Assembly: GCA_965194655.1 (NCBI GenBank)
Contig: OZ239148.1
Coordinates: 806,001 to 870,000 of the forward strand
Reading direction: 5' to 3'
From: Hahnella lacustris
Lineage (GTDB): Bacteria > Pseudomonadota > Gammaproteobacteria > Burkholderiales > Burkholderiaceae_A
Length of the DNA: 64,000 nt
The position numbers and the translations under genes are program-made. The notes beneath the pieces were generated by a model. It made no database searches. It was not told where the DNA came from and worked only from the letters and a program-made list of their open reading frames with translations. Shown here piece by piece: positions 8,849-18,066 of the stretch (position 1 is the stretch's first letter; every line of letters begins with the position of its first letter).

Positions 8849-9748
8849 ATGAATAAGCGTCTAAGAGACCCCATCACGGGAAGCCTCGTGGCCATCGTTA
8901 CGCCGATGCATCCCGATGGAAGCCTAGACCTGGATGCCTATCGCCGCCTCATCGACTGGCACATCGCCGAGGGAACCCACGCCATTGTGGCGGTGGGTAC
9001 GACCGGTGAGTCGCCGACCGTGAATGTCGAGGAACACCTCGAGCTCATCCAGATCGCCGTGGAGCAGGCCGCTGGGCGGGTCCCTGTGATTGCAGGATCG
9101 GGCGCCAACTCAACTGCAGAGGCAATCGAACTGACCCGAGAAGCGCTTCGCGTCGGAGCCGATGCTTCGCTTCAGGTTGTTCCTTATTACAACAAGCCTC
9201 CTCAAGAGGGGCTTTACAGGCACTTCCGCGCCGTCGCGGAGGCGGTCGATATTCCCGTCATTCTCTACAACGTTCCTGGTCGAACCGTGGCGGACCTGGC
9301 CCACGAGACGGTGGTTCGTCTCGCACAGATCGACAACATCGTTGGCATCAAGGAAGCCACTGGCAACATTGAGCGAGCGCAGTGGCTGATTCGTGACCTC
9401 CCAGACGGCTTTGCGGTCTACAGTGGAGATGATCCCACTGCGGTTGCGCTGATGCTCTTGGGTGGAAAAGGCAACATCTCTGTCACAGCGAATGTGCTTC
9501 CCAAGCAAATGGCCGAACTCTGCGGTCTGGCTATGGCTGGTCGTGCTGAGGAGGCTGCGGCTCTGAATCGTGCCCTCATGCCTTTGCACAAGGCCCTCTT
9601 CTGTGAGGCTAACCCGATCCCTGTGAAATGGGCTCTCTCTCGCATGGGGCGAATGCCGGGTGGTATTCGCCTTCCCCTGGTCTCCTTGTCGGAGGCTGGA
9701 CAGGCCTCGGTTGAGGCTGCCCTCAAATCTCTCGGAGCGCTTGCATGA
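8849..9748 (+). CDS. dapA: 4-hydroxy-tetrahydrodipicolinate synthase
   Basis: 299 aa TIM-barrel lyase of lysine and diaminopimelate synthesis, condensing pyruvate with aspartate semialdehyde. The Schiff-base lysine is Lys168 in VGIKEATGN; TTGESPT and YYNKPPQEGLYRHF are the other active-site signatures. AGGA precedes the ATG. The stop overlaps the bamC start (ATGA). The dapA-bamC pair is conserved across beta- and gammaproteobacteria, and lysC, the first enzyme of the same pathway, lies elsewhere in this window. Confidence 0.98.
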   Translation: MNKRLRDPITGSLVAIVTPMHPDGSLDLDAYRRLIDWHIAEGTHAIVAVGTTGESPTVNVEEHLELIQIAVEQAAGRVPVIAGSGANSTAEAIELTREALRVGADASLQVVPYYNKPPQEGLYRHFRAVAEAVDIPVILYNVPGRTVADLAHETVVRLAQIDNIVGIKEATGNIERAQWLIRDLPDGFAVYSGDDPTAVALMLLGGKGNISVTANVLPKQMAELCGLAMAGRAEEAAALNRALMPLHKALFCEANPIPVKWALSRMGRMPGGIRLPLVSLSEAGQASVEAALKSLGALA

Positions 9749-10857
9749 CCGTCCTTGTTCGTCCTCGTCTCACTGGTATCGCCATGGCCTTGGTGCTCGC
9801 CTTATCTGGCTGCAGCACGCTTACAGGAAGCAGTGATGTCGACTATCAATCGTCTAAGGCACGCAACACGCCGCTTGATGTTCCCCCAGATCTCCTCAAG
9901 CCCGGAGCAGATGAGCGTTTTTCCGTGCCTGCATCGGGTGTCGCCAGCAGGGCTGCCTTCGAGCAGGGTCAGCGCACGGGTGTTGCTTCGCCCACAGGGG
10001 TGTTGCCGAGTTTCTCCGACATGCGCTTTGAGCGGCAGGGGGATCTGCGCGTTTTGGTGGTCAATAAGCCGGTCGAGCAGGTGTGGCCAGTGCTGCGTCA
10101 GTTCTGGACTGAGCTCGGGTTCACGCTGGTGATTGACAGTGAGGAGCGTGGCGTCCTCGAAACAGAGTGGGCTGAGAACCGGGCAAAGATTCCTCAAGAC
10201 TTTATTCGTCGTTCCCTCGGGCGCCTGGTGGAGGGCATTTACGATACCGGCGAGCGTGACAAATTCCGCCTTCGTGTGGAGCGCCGGCCTGACGGGCAGA
10301 CAGAAATGAGCCTGAGCCACCGTGGCCTGCTGGAGCAGGAAACGGGCAATAGTGACAATTCGGGTACGCGTTGGGTGAATCGTCCGTCGGATCCCCAACT
10401 GGAGCAGGATTTCCTCCGTCGCATCATGATTCGCCTAGGAGCCTCCGACGAAAAGGCCAAAGCACTGTTGCAGGCTGGTGCCCCGCAGACCCTCGCGGCG
10501 GTTCGCCTAGACAACGCTTCGGGTCGTCTGGCGATTAACCTAGATGAGCCCTTCGATCGAGCATGGCGTCGTGTCGGTGTTGCAATCGATCGGCTTGGTT
10601 TCTCCGTCGATGATCGTGACCGCGCCAAAGGCTTGTTGTTTGTTCGCTATCGAGACCCGAGCGTGGCAGGCAGCACGAAGGGATTCTTTGGTCGTCTCTT
10701 CGCGGGAGACGAGCCCGATCCAGCCACCACTTACCAGCTCAAGATCACCTCTCAGGGTGATAAGAGCAGTCTGCAGGTGCTAGATAAGAGCGGTAAGCCG
10801 GTCAACGATGCAAACGCACAAAAGATGTTGACGGTGTTGTTCGAGCGCCTGAAGTAG
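9745..10857 (+). CDS. bamC: Outer membrane assembly lipoprotein BamC
   Basis: 370 aa. Residues 1-22 are a lipoprotein signal ending LALSG with the lipidated cysteine at 23 (SGCSTL). The mature N-terminus is disordered and contains PLDVPPDL, the conserved segment that contacts BamD. Two helix-grip domains follow (about 100-200 and 250-370). BamC is an accessory subunit of the beta-barrel assembly machine. It starts within the dapA stop codon. Confidence 0.92.
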   Translation: MTVLVRPRLTGIAMALVLALSGCSTLTGSSDVDYQSSKARNTPLDVPPDLLKPGADERFSVPASGVASRAAFEQGQRTGVASPTGVLPSFSDMRFERQGDLRVLVVNKPVEQVWPVLRQFWTELGFTLVIDSEERGVLETEWAENRAKIPQDFIRRSLGRLVEGIYDTGERDKFRLRVERRPDGQTEMSLSHRGLLEQETGNSDNSGTRWVNRPSDPQLEQDFLRRIMIRLGASDEKAKALLQAGAPQTLAAVRLDNASGRLAINLDEPFDRAWRRVGVAIDRLGFSVDDRDRAKGLLFVRYRDPSVAGSTKGFFGRLFAGDEPDPATTYQLKITSQGDKSSLQVLDKSGKPVNDANAQKMLTVLFERLK

Positions 10858-10861
10858 GGCG

Positions 10862-11650
10862 TTGAACCGGTTACGGTTTACCAGCCTTGGCAGTGGCAGT
10901 GAGGGCAATGCCCTCCTGCTCGAGGCGAGGGTTTCAGGGCATCCAACCGCTCGAGTCTTGGTTGATTGTGGCCTGGGCATTCGGGATCTCACCGATCGCA
11001 TGGCCCAGCGCGGGCTAGAGCCCGCTGCCATTGACCTCATTCTGGTGACACACGAGCACGGCGATCACAGCGCCGGCATTGCGCGCGCTGCCAAGGCGGC
11101 TCGATGCCCTGTGATCTCTACCCATGGGACCCGACTCGCCATGGGTGAGGCCTTTGATGGAATTGAAGAACTGGCGCTCGTCCATGCCGGAGCGACGTTT
11201 GAGTGGATGGGCCTCCAGGTGAACCTGCTCACTGTTCCTCATGATGCGCGTGAGCCCATCGCGGTTCGGGTCGCCGCTGGTCAGATGTCGATGGCTGTGG
11301 TCACAGACCTTGGGCATGTCCCGCCCCATGTGGTGAACTCTCTGCGTGAGCTCGATGCATTATTCCTGGAGTTTAATCACGACGTGGACATGCTTCGGCA
11401 GGGGCCCTACGCCCCCAAGCTCAAGGCGAGGGTGGGGGGAGACTATGGTCACCTGTCGAATGAGCAGGCCTCTGATCTTCTGCAACGTGTTCAAAGCGCT
11501 CGGCTGCAACGTGTGGTCGCTGCTCATCTCAGCCAAGTCAACAATCATGAAGATCGCGTGCGGGGAAGTGTCGCAAAGATGGACTGGGGCGCAACCTGCT
11601 TCGAGGTGGCCTCTCAGCATGCAGGCATGGACTGGGTGGTTCTGGAATAA
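10862..11650 (+). CDS. MBL-fold metallo-hydrolase (YycJ/WalJ-like)
   Basis: 262 aa. A metallo-beta-lactamase fold beginning FTSLGSGSEGN with the metal motif THEHGDH near residue 60 and later conserved histidines (LTVPHDA, VVAAHLS). It resembles YycJ/WalJ-type enzymes; proposed roles include nuclease activity, but the substrate here is unknown. Translation probably starts at TTG (10862), 4 bases after the bamC stop with AGGG upstream, because the N-terminal beta strand begins immediately after it. It is the last gene before a strong terminator. Confidence 0.87.
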   Translation: MNRLRFTSLGSGSEGNALLLEARVSGHPTARVLVDCGLGIRDLTDRMAQRGLEPAAIDLILVTHEHGDHSAGIARAAKAARCPVISTHGTRLAMGEAFDGIEELALVHAGATFEWMGLQVNLLTVPHDAREPIAVRVAAGQMSMAVVTDLGHVPPHVVNSLRELDALFLEFNHDVDMLRQGPYAPKLKARVGGDYGHLSNEQASDLLQRVQSARLQRVVAAHLSQVNNHEDRVRGSVAKMDWGATCFEVASQHAGMDWVVLE

Positions 11651-11681
11651 AAAAAGGCGCTGCAGATGCAGCGCCTTTTTT
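11651..11681. terminator. Bidirectional rho-independent terminator
   Basis: A GC-rich stem of 8-9 bp (GGCGCTGC against GCAGCGCC, loop AGAT) is flanked by an A-run on the left and a T-run on the right, so it can stop transcripts from both the MBL hydrolase gene and the convergent lipoprotein gene. Confidence 0.9.
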
Positions 11682-11695
11682 GTCAGCCCAAAGAA

Positions 11696-11923
11696 TTACT
11701 TCTTGGCGGGCTCTGCAGGAGCAGCAGGTGCAGCAGGTGCGGCGGGAGCAGCAGCAGGTGCGCCAGCAGCAGGAGCGGCAGCGTCAGCAGGCTTCTGCTC
11801 AGCGGCAGGAGCAGCAGCAGGAGCGGGAGCAGCAGCAGGAGCCTCAGCAGGCTTCTCTTCTTTTTTGCCGCAAGCGGCCAGGCCAACAGCAAACAGAGCA
11901 GCAACGAGAATCGACTTGGTCAT
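11696..11923 (-). CDS. Small Ala/Pro-rich lipoprotein
   Basis: 75 aa. The first 17 residues are a lipoprotein signal (ILVAALFAVGLAAC) with lipidated Cys18, followed by GKKEEKPAE and then about 50 residues made almost only of Ala, Pro, Gly and Glu. AAGGAA lies 8 bases before the ATG and the gene has its own terminator, so it is probably real and separately transcribed. Similar small lipoproteins beginning with a GKKEE-type segment occur in Burkholderiales; the function is unknown. The near-repetitive GCA/GCC/CCT codons create long open frames on both strands, which are artefacts. Confidence 0.8.
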   Translation of the reverse strand: MTKSILVAALFAVGLAACGKKEEKPAEAPAAAPAPAAAPAAEQKPADAAAPAAGAPAAAPAAPAAPAAPAEPAKK

Positions 11924-11968
11924 GTTAGTTCCTTGGGATAATTTTAAAAAATGAGAGGAAGAGCGGAT

Positions 11969-13198
11969 TCACTCAGTTCCGTCCGCAATCATAGCCTTTT
12001 TTGTGCGCTGTGCACGGGTGAATTTCGACAAAACTAACAACACGCCGCTCTGGTGAAGTTGATGAAAGATTTGAATAAATTCAGTCCGCTTCTCCTGCCA
12101 GAATGCTGGGGTCTGATCGAAGGTGCGGCTTTCGGCCAAGCTTTGGATGCACTGCAGCAGATTTTTGCGCTCACTCGCTCGCAGTGCGCTGAGGTCGACC
12201 GCTTCGCCATTGGCTGCAACCAGACCCTCATACCGTATGACGCGAGCACCAGGGGAGAGCCTCAGCCGGCACCCCTGGCCCCGAGTGAGTTTATTGAGAA
12301 AAGCCTTATAGGTGAGGCGCCCTGGGGTAGGCCAGTGGGCTCCAGGGTGAAGCCTAGAGAGGGTGAGGAGCGCTGACCGCGCCAGTTCCGCGTCGCTGGG
12401 AAGGCACTGACGCGCAGCCTGAATCATGGCTTCCATCATGGCCTGAGGAACCTCTGACGGCCGTTGTGTGGCCTTGAGCCAGGGATCAGACCAGCCCATC
12501 GATTCAAGCTCGTCTAGCTTGAGTCCCACCGCCTCATCGGCGATTTCGACTGGGTCAGGTGCCCGAAATCCGACGGAGTAGGTCATGCACCCCACACCCG
12601 TGGCAATGCCGTGGTGCGCAATATTGGGAGGTAGATACAGGAGGTCACCTGGTTCACAGTGAAAGACCTGCTCAGGCTCGTAACGACTCAGGACCCGAAG
12701 CGGAATATCCTCCACCAGGCTTGGGTCAAAATGCTGAGCAATGGACCAGTCTCGTGTTCCTGCGGCTTGCACCAGAAAAACATCATAGGAATCGACATGT
12801 GGCCCAATGCCGCCCTGAGGGCCAGCCAAGCTCACCATCAGGTCTTCGAGTCTCGCGTCAGGAATGAACCGAAACGCGTCGAGAAAGGCCTCGGCTTGTG
12901 GGATGGCCGTGTTGACCTGCTGGATCAGAATGGCCCAGCCCGATGCCTTGGGTTTGGGCAGTTGACTCGGACGTAGCGGGCCATCAACCAGCTTCGCGCC
13001 CAAGTCTTTGACCAGACGAACGGGTAGCTCTGGATGGCTGCACAGCTCACGAAAGGCACCTTCCGTGAGGGGAAGCGACTGAGCGAAGGGCTCACGAAAA
13101 GCTCCCTTCACGAAAAGAGGTCGCTTCTGCCAGTAGTCTCGCATGAAGGCGTTTGCGGTGAGGCCACCGAGCCAGGGAAGTGGGCGCTGTAGGTTCAT
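11969..13198 (-). CDS. roxA: JmjC-type ribosomal protein oxygenase (RoxA/YcfD family)
   Basis: 409 aa Fe(II)/2-oxoglutarate-dependent oxygenase. The cupin core is near residues 90-220: GIGPHVDSYDVFLVQ supplies the HxD iron ligands and the IAHHGIA segment the distal histidine. E. coli RoxA hydroxylates an arginine of ribosomal protein L16; I infer the same substrate here. N-terminal FMRDYWQKRPLFVKGAF is typical. Its ATG overlaps the mutS stop (ATGA), so it is translated from a suhB-mutS-roxA message. Confidence 0.88.
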   Translation of the reverse strand: MNLQRPLPWLGGLTANAFMRDYWQKRPLFVKGAFREPFAQSLPLTEGAFRELCSHPELPVRLVKDLGAKLVDGPLRPSQLPKPKASGWAILIQQVNTAIPQAEAFLDAFRFIPDARLEDLMVSLAGPQGGIGPHVDSYDVFLVQAAGTRDWSIAQHFDPSLVEDIPLRVLSRYEPEQVFHCEPGDLLYLPPNIAHHGIATGVGCMTYSVGFRAPDPVEIADEAVGLKLDELESMGWSDPWLKATQRPSEVPQAMMEAMIQAARQCLPSDAELARSALLTLSRLHPGAHWPTPGRLTYKAFLNKLTRGQGCRLRLSPGARVIRYEGLVAANGEAVDLSALRASERKNLLQCIQSLAESRTFDQTPAFWQEKRTEFIQIFHQLHQSGVLLVLSKFTRAQRTKKAMIADGTE

Positions 13199-15657
13199 AG
13201 GTCTGTCGGAAAAAGGGTGATCTGCTGTGTCTGGCCCGTGTCACGCACCTTGGGAGGGGCGGATTGACGTGCCCGGGCTCGGGTCAGAACGGTTTCAGGG
13301 ATACCTGCAAGTCGAGCGACTTGTAGTCCATAGCTTTGGCTCGCCGGACCCGCCTGGATCTCATGCAAGAACACAATCTTGTGCCCGTGTTCAACAGCGC
13401 CCACGTGCACATTCTGGACCCCATCAATCGTCTGCGCGAGGGCGGTCAGCTCAAAGTAGTGTGTCGCGAACAGGCAGAGACACTGGTTCTGAGTGGCGAG
13501 CGTATGGGCAATCGACTCGGCCAGTGCCAGTCCATCGGAGGTGGATGTGCCTCGACCGATTTCGTCCATGAGCACCAGGCTATGGGCGTTGGCTTGATGC
13601 AGGATCAGTGCAGCCTCTGTCATCTCCACCATGAAGGTCGAACGACCGCCGGCCAGGTCGTCGGCTGCTCCAATTCGGGTAAAAATTCGATCGATGCGGC
13701 CGACTTTCGCACGCTGGGCGGGAACCGGTGCGCCCATGCGCGCAAGGATGACCATCAGTGCGGTCTGACGCATATAGGTGGACTTGCCGCCCATGTTGGG
13801 CCCCGTAATGATCAGCATTCGTCGATCAGGGTGAAGTTGGCTGTCATTGGGCGTGAAGGCTTCGAGCTGCTGGCAGAGCACGGGATGACGGCCGCCTTGG
13901 ATGTCGAGCTCTGCCTCTTGGGTGAGCTCGGGCAAGCGCCAACCCAATTCGGTTTGGAGGCTGGCCAAGCTGGCAATGGCGTCAAGCTCTGCTACCGCCT
14001 GTGCGGCCTCTTGAATGGCAGTCACATATTGGGATAGGTCAGAGAGAAGCGCCTCAAACAGGCTTTTCTCGAGTGCAAGGGCACGGTCTTGTGCGGAGAG
14101 TGCTTTGTCCTCGAAGGCCTTGAGCTCAGGTGTAATGAACCGCTCTGCATTTTTGAGGGTTTGGCGCCGCTGGTAATGAGGGGGAACGCGTCCCAGGTGG
14201 CTGCTGGTGATCTCGATGTAGTAACCGTGCACCGAATGAAAGCCGACTCTGAGATTCGGGATGCCGGTGCTCTCGCGTTCCTGCTCCTCCAGCCGAAGGA
14301 GAAAGGAGTGGCCTTCGGTTTGAAGGCTTCGCAGCTCGTCGAGGTCTGGGTGATAGCCCTCTCGAATGACATTGCCATCACGAACCTGGACGGCGGGCTC
14401 GTCCTGAATGGCCTGCTCAATGTCTTGGGCACATTGCTGGAGTGAGGGGTTCGCAAGGGCGCCATGGATCGCAGCGATATCTTCTGCAGCGGATTCCGCG
14501 GTCTCGATCTGCAAGGGCTGCAAACCGCGTAGAGACCTCGCCAGTGCTGTGAGGTCTCGTGGTTTCGCGTGCGCGAGCGCGAGCCTTGCAGCCAGGCGTC
14601 CCAGGTCGTAGATGCGCTTGAGGGCAGCCTGCGTCCGCTCCATTCGGCCCTGCTCGGAGAGCAGCCAGCGCTGCGACTCGTGCCGCCTGGTGATCAGCAG
14701 ATTGTCTAGGCTTGGCGAGAGCAGCCACTGTCGAAGCAATCGGGCCCCCGCAGCACATTGACAGCGGTCAATCGATTCGAGCAGGCTCACTTGAGGGGCA
14801 TCTGGCTCAGCCAGCAGGGATCCAGTGAGCTCGAGTGTGCGTCGGGCAACGGCATCGAGAATGAGCTGGTGATCCTGTCTCTCCTGACGGGGTGCGCGCA
14901 GATGATGGAGGGGGCGGCCGAGGCTGCGCTCTGCATAGCCCAAGGTGGCGCCCAGTGCTGACAGGACGGCCTCGGACTGAGGCTGCGCGTCCAGCCCAAA
15001 GGCTGCCAGGCTCAGGACGCCCAATCGATCCTTCAGCAGGCGTTCCCCAAGTGCGGCATCGAAGTGCCATGACGGCAGCTTTCGAATCACGGGCACCAAC
15101 AAGGACCGGGCGTCTGTCGGCATGGCCTCCGAGCGAATGAGCTCGGCAGGGTTGAGACGAGAGAGAAGGGTCTCTGTCTGATCAGGACTGCTGAGTGTGG
15201 CCCACCAGACCTCGCCGGTGGAGACATCGACCCAGCAGGCTGCCGATTCATCTGGACTCAAGCCCATCAACCAGGCCGAAGATCTGGAGGGCAGGAGCCC
15301 TTCTTCGCAGAGTGTTCCCGGTGTGGCGACACGAACGACCTTGCGCTCAACCGGGCCCTTGCTGGTGCTCGGGTCGCCAATCTGTTCGCAGATGGCAACC
15401 GTCTCACCAGCCTTCAGGAGGCGAGCGAGGGTTGCCTCTGCGGAGACGACAGGAACGCCCGCCATGACAATCGGCTCACCGGCGCTCTGGCCACGGGTGG
15501 TGAGCGTGATGCCCAGTAGCCGAGCGCCGCGCTCAGCATCGTCGTAAAACATCTCGTAGAAGTCACCCATGCGATAAAACAAAAGGGCATGCGGGTGCTC
15601 AGCCTTGATGCGCAGGTACTGCTGCATCATGGGCGTGTGGGCCGGAGACACGGCCAT
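13195..15657 (-). CDS. mutS: DNA mismatch repair protein MutS
   Basis: 820 aa. The mismatch-reading Phe-x-Glu motif is at Phe33/Glu35 (GDFYEMF). The C-terminal ATPase has Walker A GPNMGGKST, Walker B LMDEIGRGTST and the FATHYFELT segment. The start at 15657 (MAVSPAHTPMMQQY) has AGGGGT upstream and lies 4 bases after the suhB stop; a longer reading would overlap suhB. mutL is not in the window. Confidence 0.97.
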   Translation of the reverse strand: MAVSPAHTPMMQQYLRIKAEHPHALLFYRMGDFYEMFYDDAERGARLLGITLTTRGQSAGEPIVMAGVPVVSAEATLARLLKAGETVAICEQIGDPSTSKGPVERKVVRVATPGTLCEEGLLPSRSSAWLMGLSPDESAACWVDVSTGEVWWATLSSPDQTETLLSRLNPAELIRSEAMPTDARSLLVPVIRKLPSWHFDAALGERLLKDRLGVLSLAAFGLDAQPQSEAVLSALGATLGYAERSLGRPLHHLRAPRQERQDHQLILDAVARRTLELTGSLLAEPDAPQVSLLESIDRCQCAAGARLLRQWLLSPSLDNLLITRRHESQRWLLSEQGRMERTQAALKRIYDLGRLAARLALAHAKPRDLTALARSLRGLQPLQIETAESAAEDIAAIHGALANPSLQQCAQDIEQAIQDEPAVQVRDGNVIREGYHPDLDELRSLQTEGHSFLLRLEEQERESTGIPNLRVGFHSVHGYYIEITSSHLGRVPPHYQRRQTLKNAERFITPELKAFEDKALSAQDRALALEKSLFEALLSDLSQYVTAIQEAAQAVAELDAIASLASLQTELGWRLPELTQEAELDIQGGRHPVLCQQLEAFTPNDSQLHPDRRMLIITGPNMGGKSTYMRQTALMVILARMGAPVPAQRAKVGRIDRIFTRIGAADDLAGGRSTFMVEMTEAALILHQANAHSLVLMDEIGRGTSTSDGLALAESIAHTLATQNQCLCLFATHYFELTALAQTIDGVQNVHVGAVEHGHKIVFLHEIQAGPASQSYGLQVARLAGIPETVLTRARARQSAPPKVRDTGQTQQITLFPTDL

Positions 15658-15661
15658 GGGC

Positions 15662-16507
15662 CTACCCCTGCTGCGGCATGAGCGCCCGGGTCTCGGTGGC
15701 CTCAGGCAGGGTGTAGGGCGAGAGCATCGCGACCATCTGAGCAAACACCTTGGGGCCAGCCGCAATCAGGTTCTCGGAGAAGAGATAGTCGGGCTCGCCC
15801 TTGAAATTTCCGACATAGCCACCAGCCTCGGTGATCAGTAGACTCCCCGCCGCAGCATCCCATGGTTGCAGGCCCATCTCGAAGAAACCGTCGTAACGGC
15901 CTGCAGCGACGTAGGCCAGATCGATCGCGGCAGCACCGGGGCGGCGAAGGCCCGCAACACGGCTGCTGAAAGCCTTGAACATGGAGAGGTAGAGGTCGAT
16001 CTGTTCTTGGCGCTTGAATGGGAATCCGGTACCAATGAGAGCCTCGTCGATTCGGTCTCGCTTGGAGACGCGCAGGCGGCGATCATTGAGCATGGCCCCC
16101 TTTCCCTTAGAGGCCAGAAAGAGCTCATCACGACTGGGGTCATACACCACCGCCTGGGTGATCTGACCCTTCTGCATGAGCGCGATGGAGACTGCATAGA
16201 CGGGCATGCCGTGGATAAAGTTGGTCGTTCCATCGAGGGGGTCGATGATCCAGACGTTCTCCAGAGAGCCAACGGCGGGCTTTCCGCCGCGTGTGTAGCC
16301 TGTCTCTTCTGCAAGAAAACCATGGTCTGGATAGGCTGTGGCCAGGATGTCGATGATGGCGGCCTCGCAGGCCTTGTCGACTTCCGTGACAAAATCGTTC
16401 CGGTCTTTACGGGCGACCTGAACCAGGTCGAGATCTAGGCTGGCGCGATTGATGATTGCGCCGGCCCGACGTGCGGCTTTCACCGCAGTATTGAGCAAGG
16501 GATGCAT
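15662..16507 (-). CDS. suhB: Inositol-1-monophosphatase family protein SuhB
   Basis: 281 aa Mg-dependent phosphatase. Metal-site motifs are EETG, IDPLDGTTNF and WDAAAGSLLITEAGG in the correct order. Besides inositol phosphatase activity, E. coli SuhB joins NusA, NusB and NusG in rRNA antitermination, which fits its broad conservation. The start at 16507 (MHPLLNTAVKAARRAG) is the family N-terminus. It is divergent from trmJ with 57 bases between, the same suhB/trmJ pairing as in many Proteobacteria, and heads the suhB-mutS-roxA run. Confidence 0.95.
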   Translation of the reverse strand: MHPLLNTAVKAARRAGAIINRASLDLDLVQVARKDRNDFVTEVDKACEAAIIDILATAYPDHGFLAEETGYTRGGKPAVGSLENVWIIDPLDGTTNFIHGMPVYAVSIALMQKGQITQAVVYDPSRDELFLASKGKGAMLNDRRLRVSKRDRIDEALIGTGFPFKRQEQIDLYLSMFKAFSSRVAGLRRPGAAAIDLAYVAAGRYDGFFEMGLQPWDAAAGSLLITEAGGYVGNFKGEPDYLFSENLIAAGPKVFAQMVAMLSPYTLPEATETRALMPQQG

Positions 16508-16564
16508 GGCCACTCGATTGTTGAAGAGCAACGCGCATTTTAATCTGCTTCGAAGGCATGACCG

Positions 16565-17347
16565 ATGGACAATCTGAATTTCTGGCTGTCGAGGGTTCGC
16601 GTGGTCTTGGTCGAGCCCACTCATCCAGGCAATGTGGGAGCGTGTGCGCGGGCGATGTTGGCTATGGGCCTCAGTCGCCTCTATATCGCCGACGTGGATC
16701 GCGGGCTCACAACAGACCCGCAGGCGATTGCGATGGCCTCAGGTGCAGATCAGGTGCTGCGGGATGTGGTCTTTGGCAGCCTGGAGGCGGCGCTGGGCCC
16801 AACCACGCTGAGTCTTGCATTGACTGCACGGCCCAGAGAGTTCGAGCCGCCTCGAAGGTCTCTGGCAGACGCCGCAAGTGAGTTCGGGCGCTGGCTGGCG
16901 GACCAACCAGACGCGGAGGTTGCCCTGGTGTTCGGCCCAGAGCGGTCTGGCCTCTCCAATGAGCATTTGCTTCTGTGCAATCGTGTCTGTGGCCTGGACG
17001 TGAACCCGACATTCAGTTCGTTGAACCTCTCGCAGGCGGTTCAGCTGGTGAGCTATGCCCTGCGGATGAGTCTGCGGGATTTGAATCTGGTTGAGAGGGC
17101 TCCACCCACGACAGGTGGTGCTGGGCGCCCCAGTGCAGTGCCTGCCCGGGCCGAAGCGGTCGATGGTCTGCATCACCATCTGCTGCGCGTTGCTTTGGCC
17201 TGCGAGGCGCTCGACCCTGAGAATCCAGGCCGGATGCATGACCGTTTACGCCGTCTTTGGGCCCGCTCGGGTTTGCTTGAAGACGAAGTGCAGATGTTGC
17301 GGGGTATCCTCAGCGAGATGGAACGACAACTTCATCGCAAGGTTTGA
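16565..17347 (+). CDS. trmJ: tRNA (cytidine/uridine-32-2'-O)-methyltransferase TrmJ
   Basis: 260 aa SPOUT methyltransferase that 2'-O-methylates position 32 of several tRNAs. The three SPOUT motifs are visible: VVLVEPTHPGNVGACARAM, LVFGPERSGLSNE and NPTFSSLNLSQAVQLVSYA, which form the trefoil knot and SAM pocket. The C-terminal helical extension (about 170-260) is typical of TrmJ. cysE begins 2 bases after its stop. Confidence 0.95.
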   Translation: MDNLNFWLSRVRVVLVEPTHPGNVGACARAMLAMGLSRLYIADVDRGLTTDPQAIAMASGADQVLRDVVFGSLEAALGPTTLSLALTARPREFEPPRRSLADAASEFGRWLADQPDAEVALVFGPERSGLSNEHLLLCNRVCGLDVNPTFSSLNLSQAVQLVSYALRMSLRDLNLVERAPPTTGGAGRPSAVPARAEAVDGLHHHLLRVALACEALDPENPGRMHDRLRRLWARSGLLEDEVQMLRGILSEMERQLHRKV

Positions 17348-17349
17348 GC

Positions 17350-18066
17350 GTGCTGACCCGATTCTTAGAAGATCTGGACACCATTCTGCATCGCGACCCG
17401 GCTGCGCGTTCGCGCTTTGAGGTCATGATCTGCTACCCCGGGCTACACGCCATCTGGCTCCACCGCCTGGCACACGGCTTATGGTCCCTTCAGCTCTGGC
17501 CGCTTCGCATTCTGGCCCGGTTTCTCTCGACGCTCACCCGGTGGCTGACGGGTATTGAGATTCACCCGGGTGCTCGACTGGGTCGGCGTGTTTTTATCGA
17601 TCATGGCCACGGTGTGGTGATCGGTGAAACGGCCGAAGTGCAGAACGATTGCACCATTTATCAGGGCGTCACCCTTGGCGGCACCTCGCTCACCAAGGGA
17701 GAAAAGCGCCACCCCACACTGGAGGCTGGAGTCGTCGTGGGTGCGGGTGCAAAGGTGTTGGGGCCATTCACTGTTGGTGCTGGGGCCAAGATTGGATCGA
17801 ATGCCGTGGTGGTGAAGGCTGTACCGCCAGGGGTCACCGTGGTGGGCATTCCCGCTCGAGTGGTCAACGAGGAGCAGGCGGATTCACTCTCTCGCCAGCG
17901 TCAGGGTGATGCATTCGCTGCCTATGGACTTGCTCCGAGCGCACAGGACCCGCTGGATGTACTTTTGCATCAGATGCGAGATGAGATGGCTCGACAGCAA
18001 CGCGAGATTGACGCGCTGCGCTCAGAGCTTAAGCATCAACGAGGGGCCGAAACGCCGAGGGAATGA
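17350..18066 (+). CDS. cysE: Serine O-acetyltransferase
   Basis: 238 aa. Makes O-acetylserine for cysteine synthesis. The N-terminal helices hold RSRFEVMICYPGLHAIWLHRLAH; the left-handed beta-helix contains HPGARLGRRVFIDHGHGVVIGETAEV, with the catalytic histidine and aspartate, and HPTLEAGVVVGAGAKVLG. GTG at 17350 is preferred because AAGG sits 7 bases upstream; TTG at 17344 overlapping the trmJ stop is the alternative. A charged coiled-coil tail of about 30 residues ends the protein and overlaps the 3' end of lpxH by 31 bases. Confidence 0.93.
   Translation: MLTRFLEDLDTILHRDPAARSRFEVMICYPGLHAIWLHRLAHGLWSLQLWPLRILARFLSTLTRWLTGIEIHPGARLGRRVFIDHGHGVVIGETAEVQNDCTIYQGVTLGGTSLTKGEKRHPTLEAGVVVGAGAKVLGPFTVGAGAKIGSNAVVVKAVPPGVTVVGIPARVVNEEQADSLSRQRQGDAFAAYGLAPSAQDPLDVLLHQMRDEMARQQREIDALRSELKHQRGAETPRE

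Noticed and set aside
11666..11941. Ser/Gly-, Gln- and Leu-rich open frames and CAG-like triplet repeats
   Set aside because: They are other-frame readings of the Ala/Pro-rich lipoprotein gene; the repeats are codons, not a CRISPR array or a microsatellite locus of its own.
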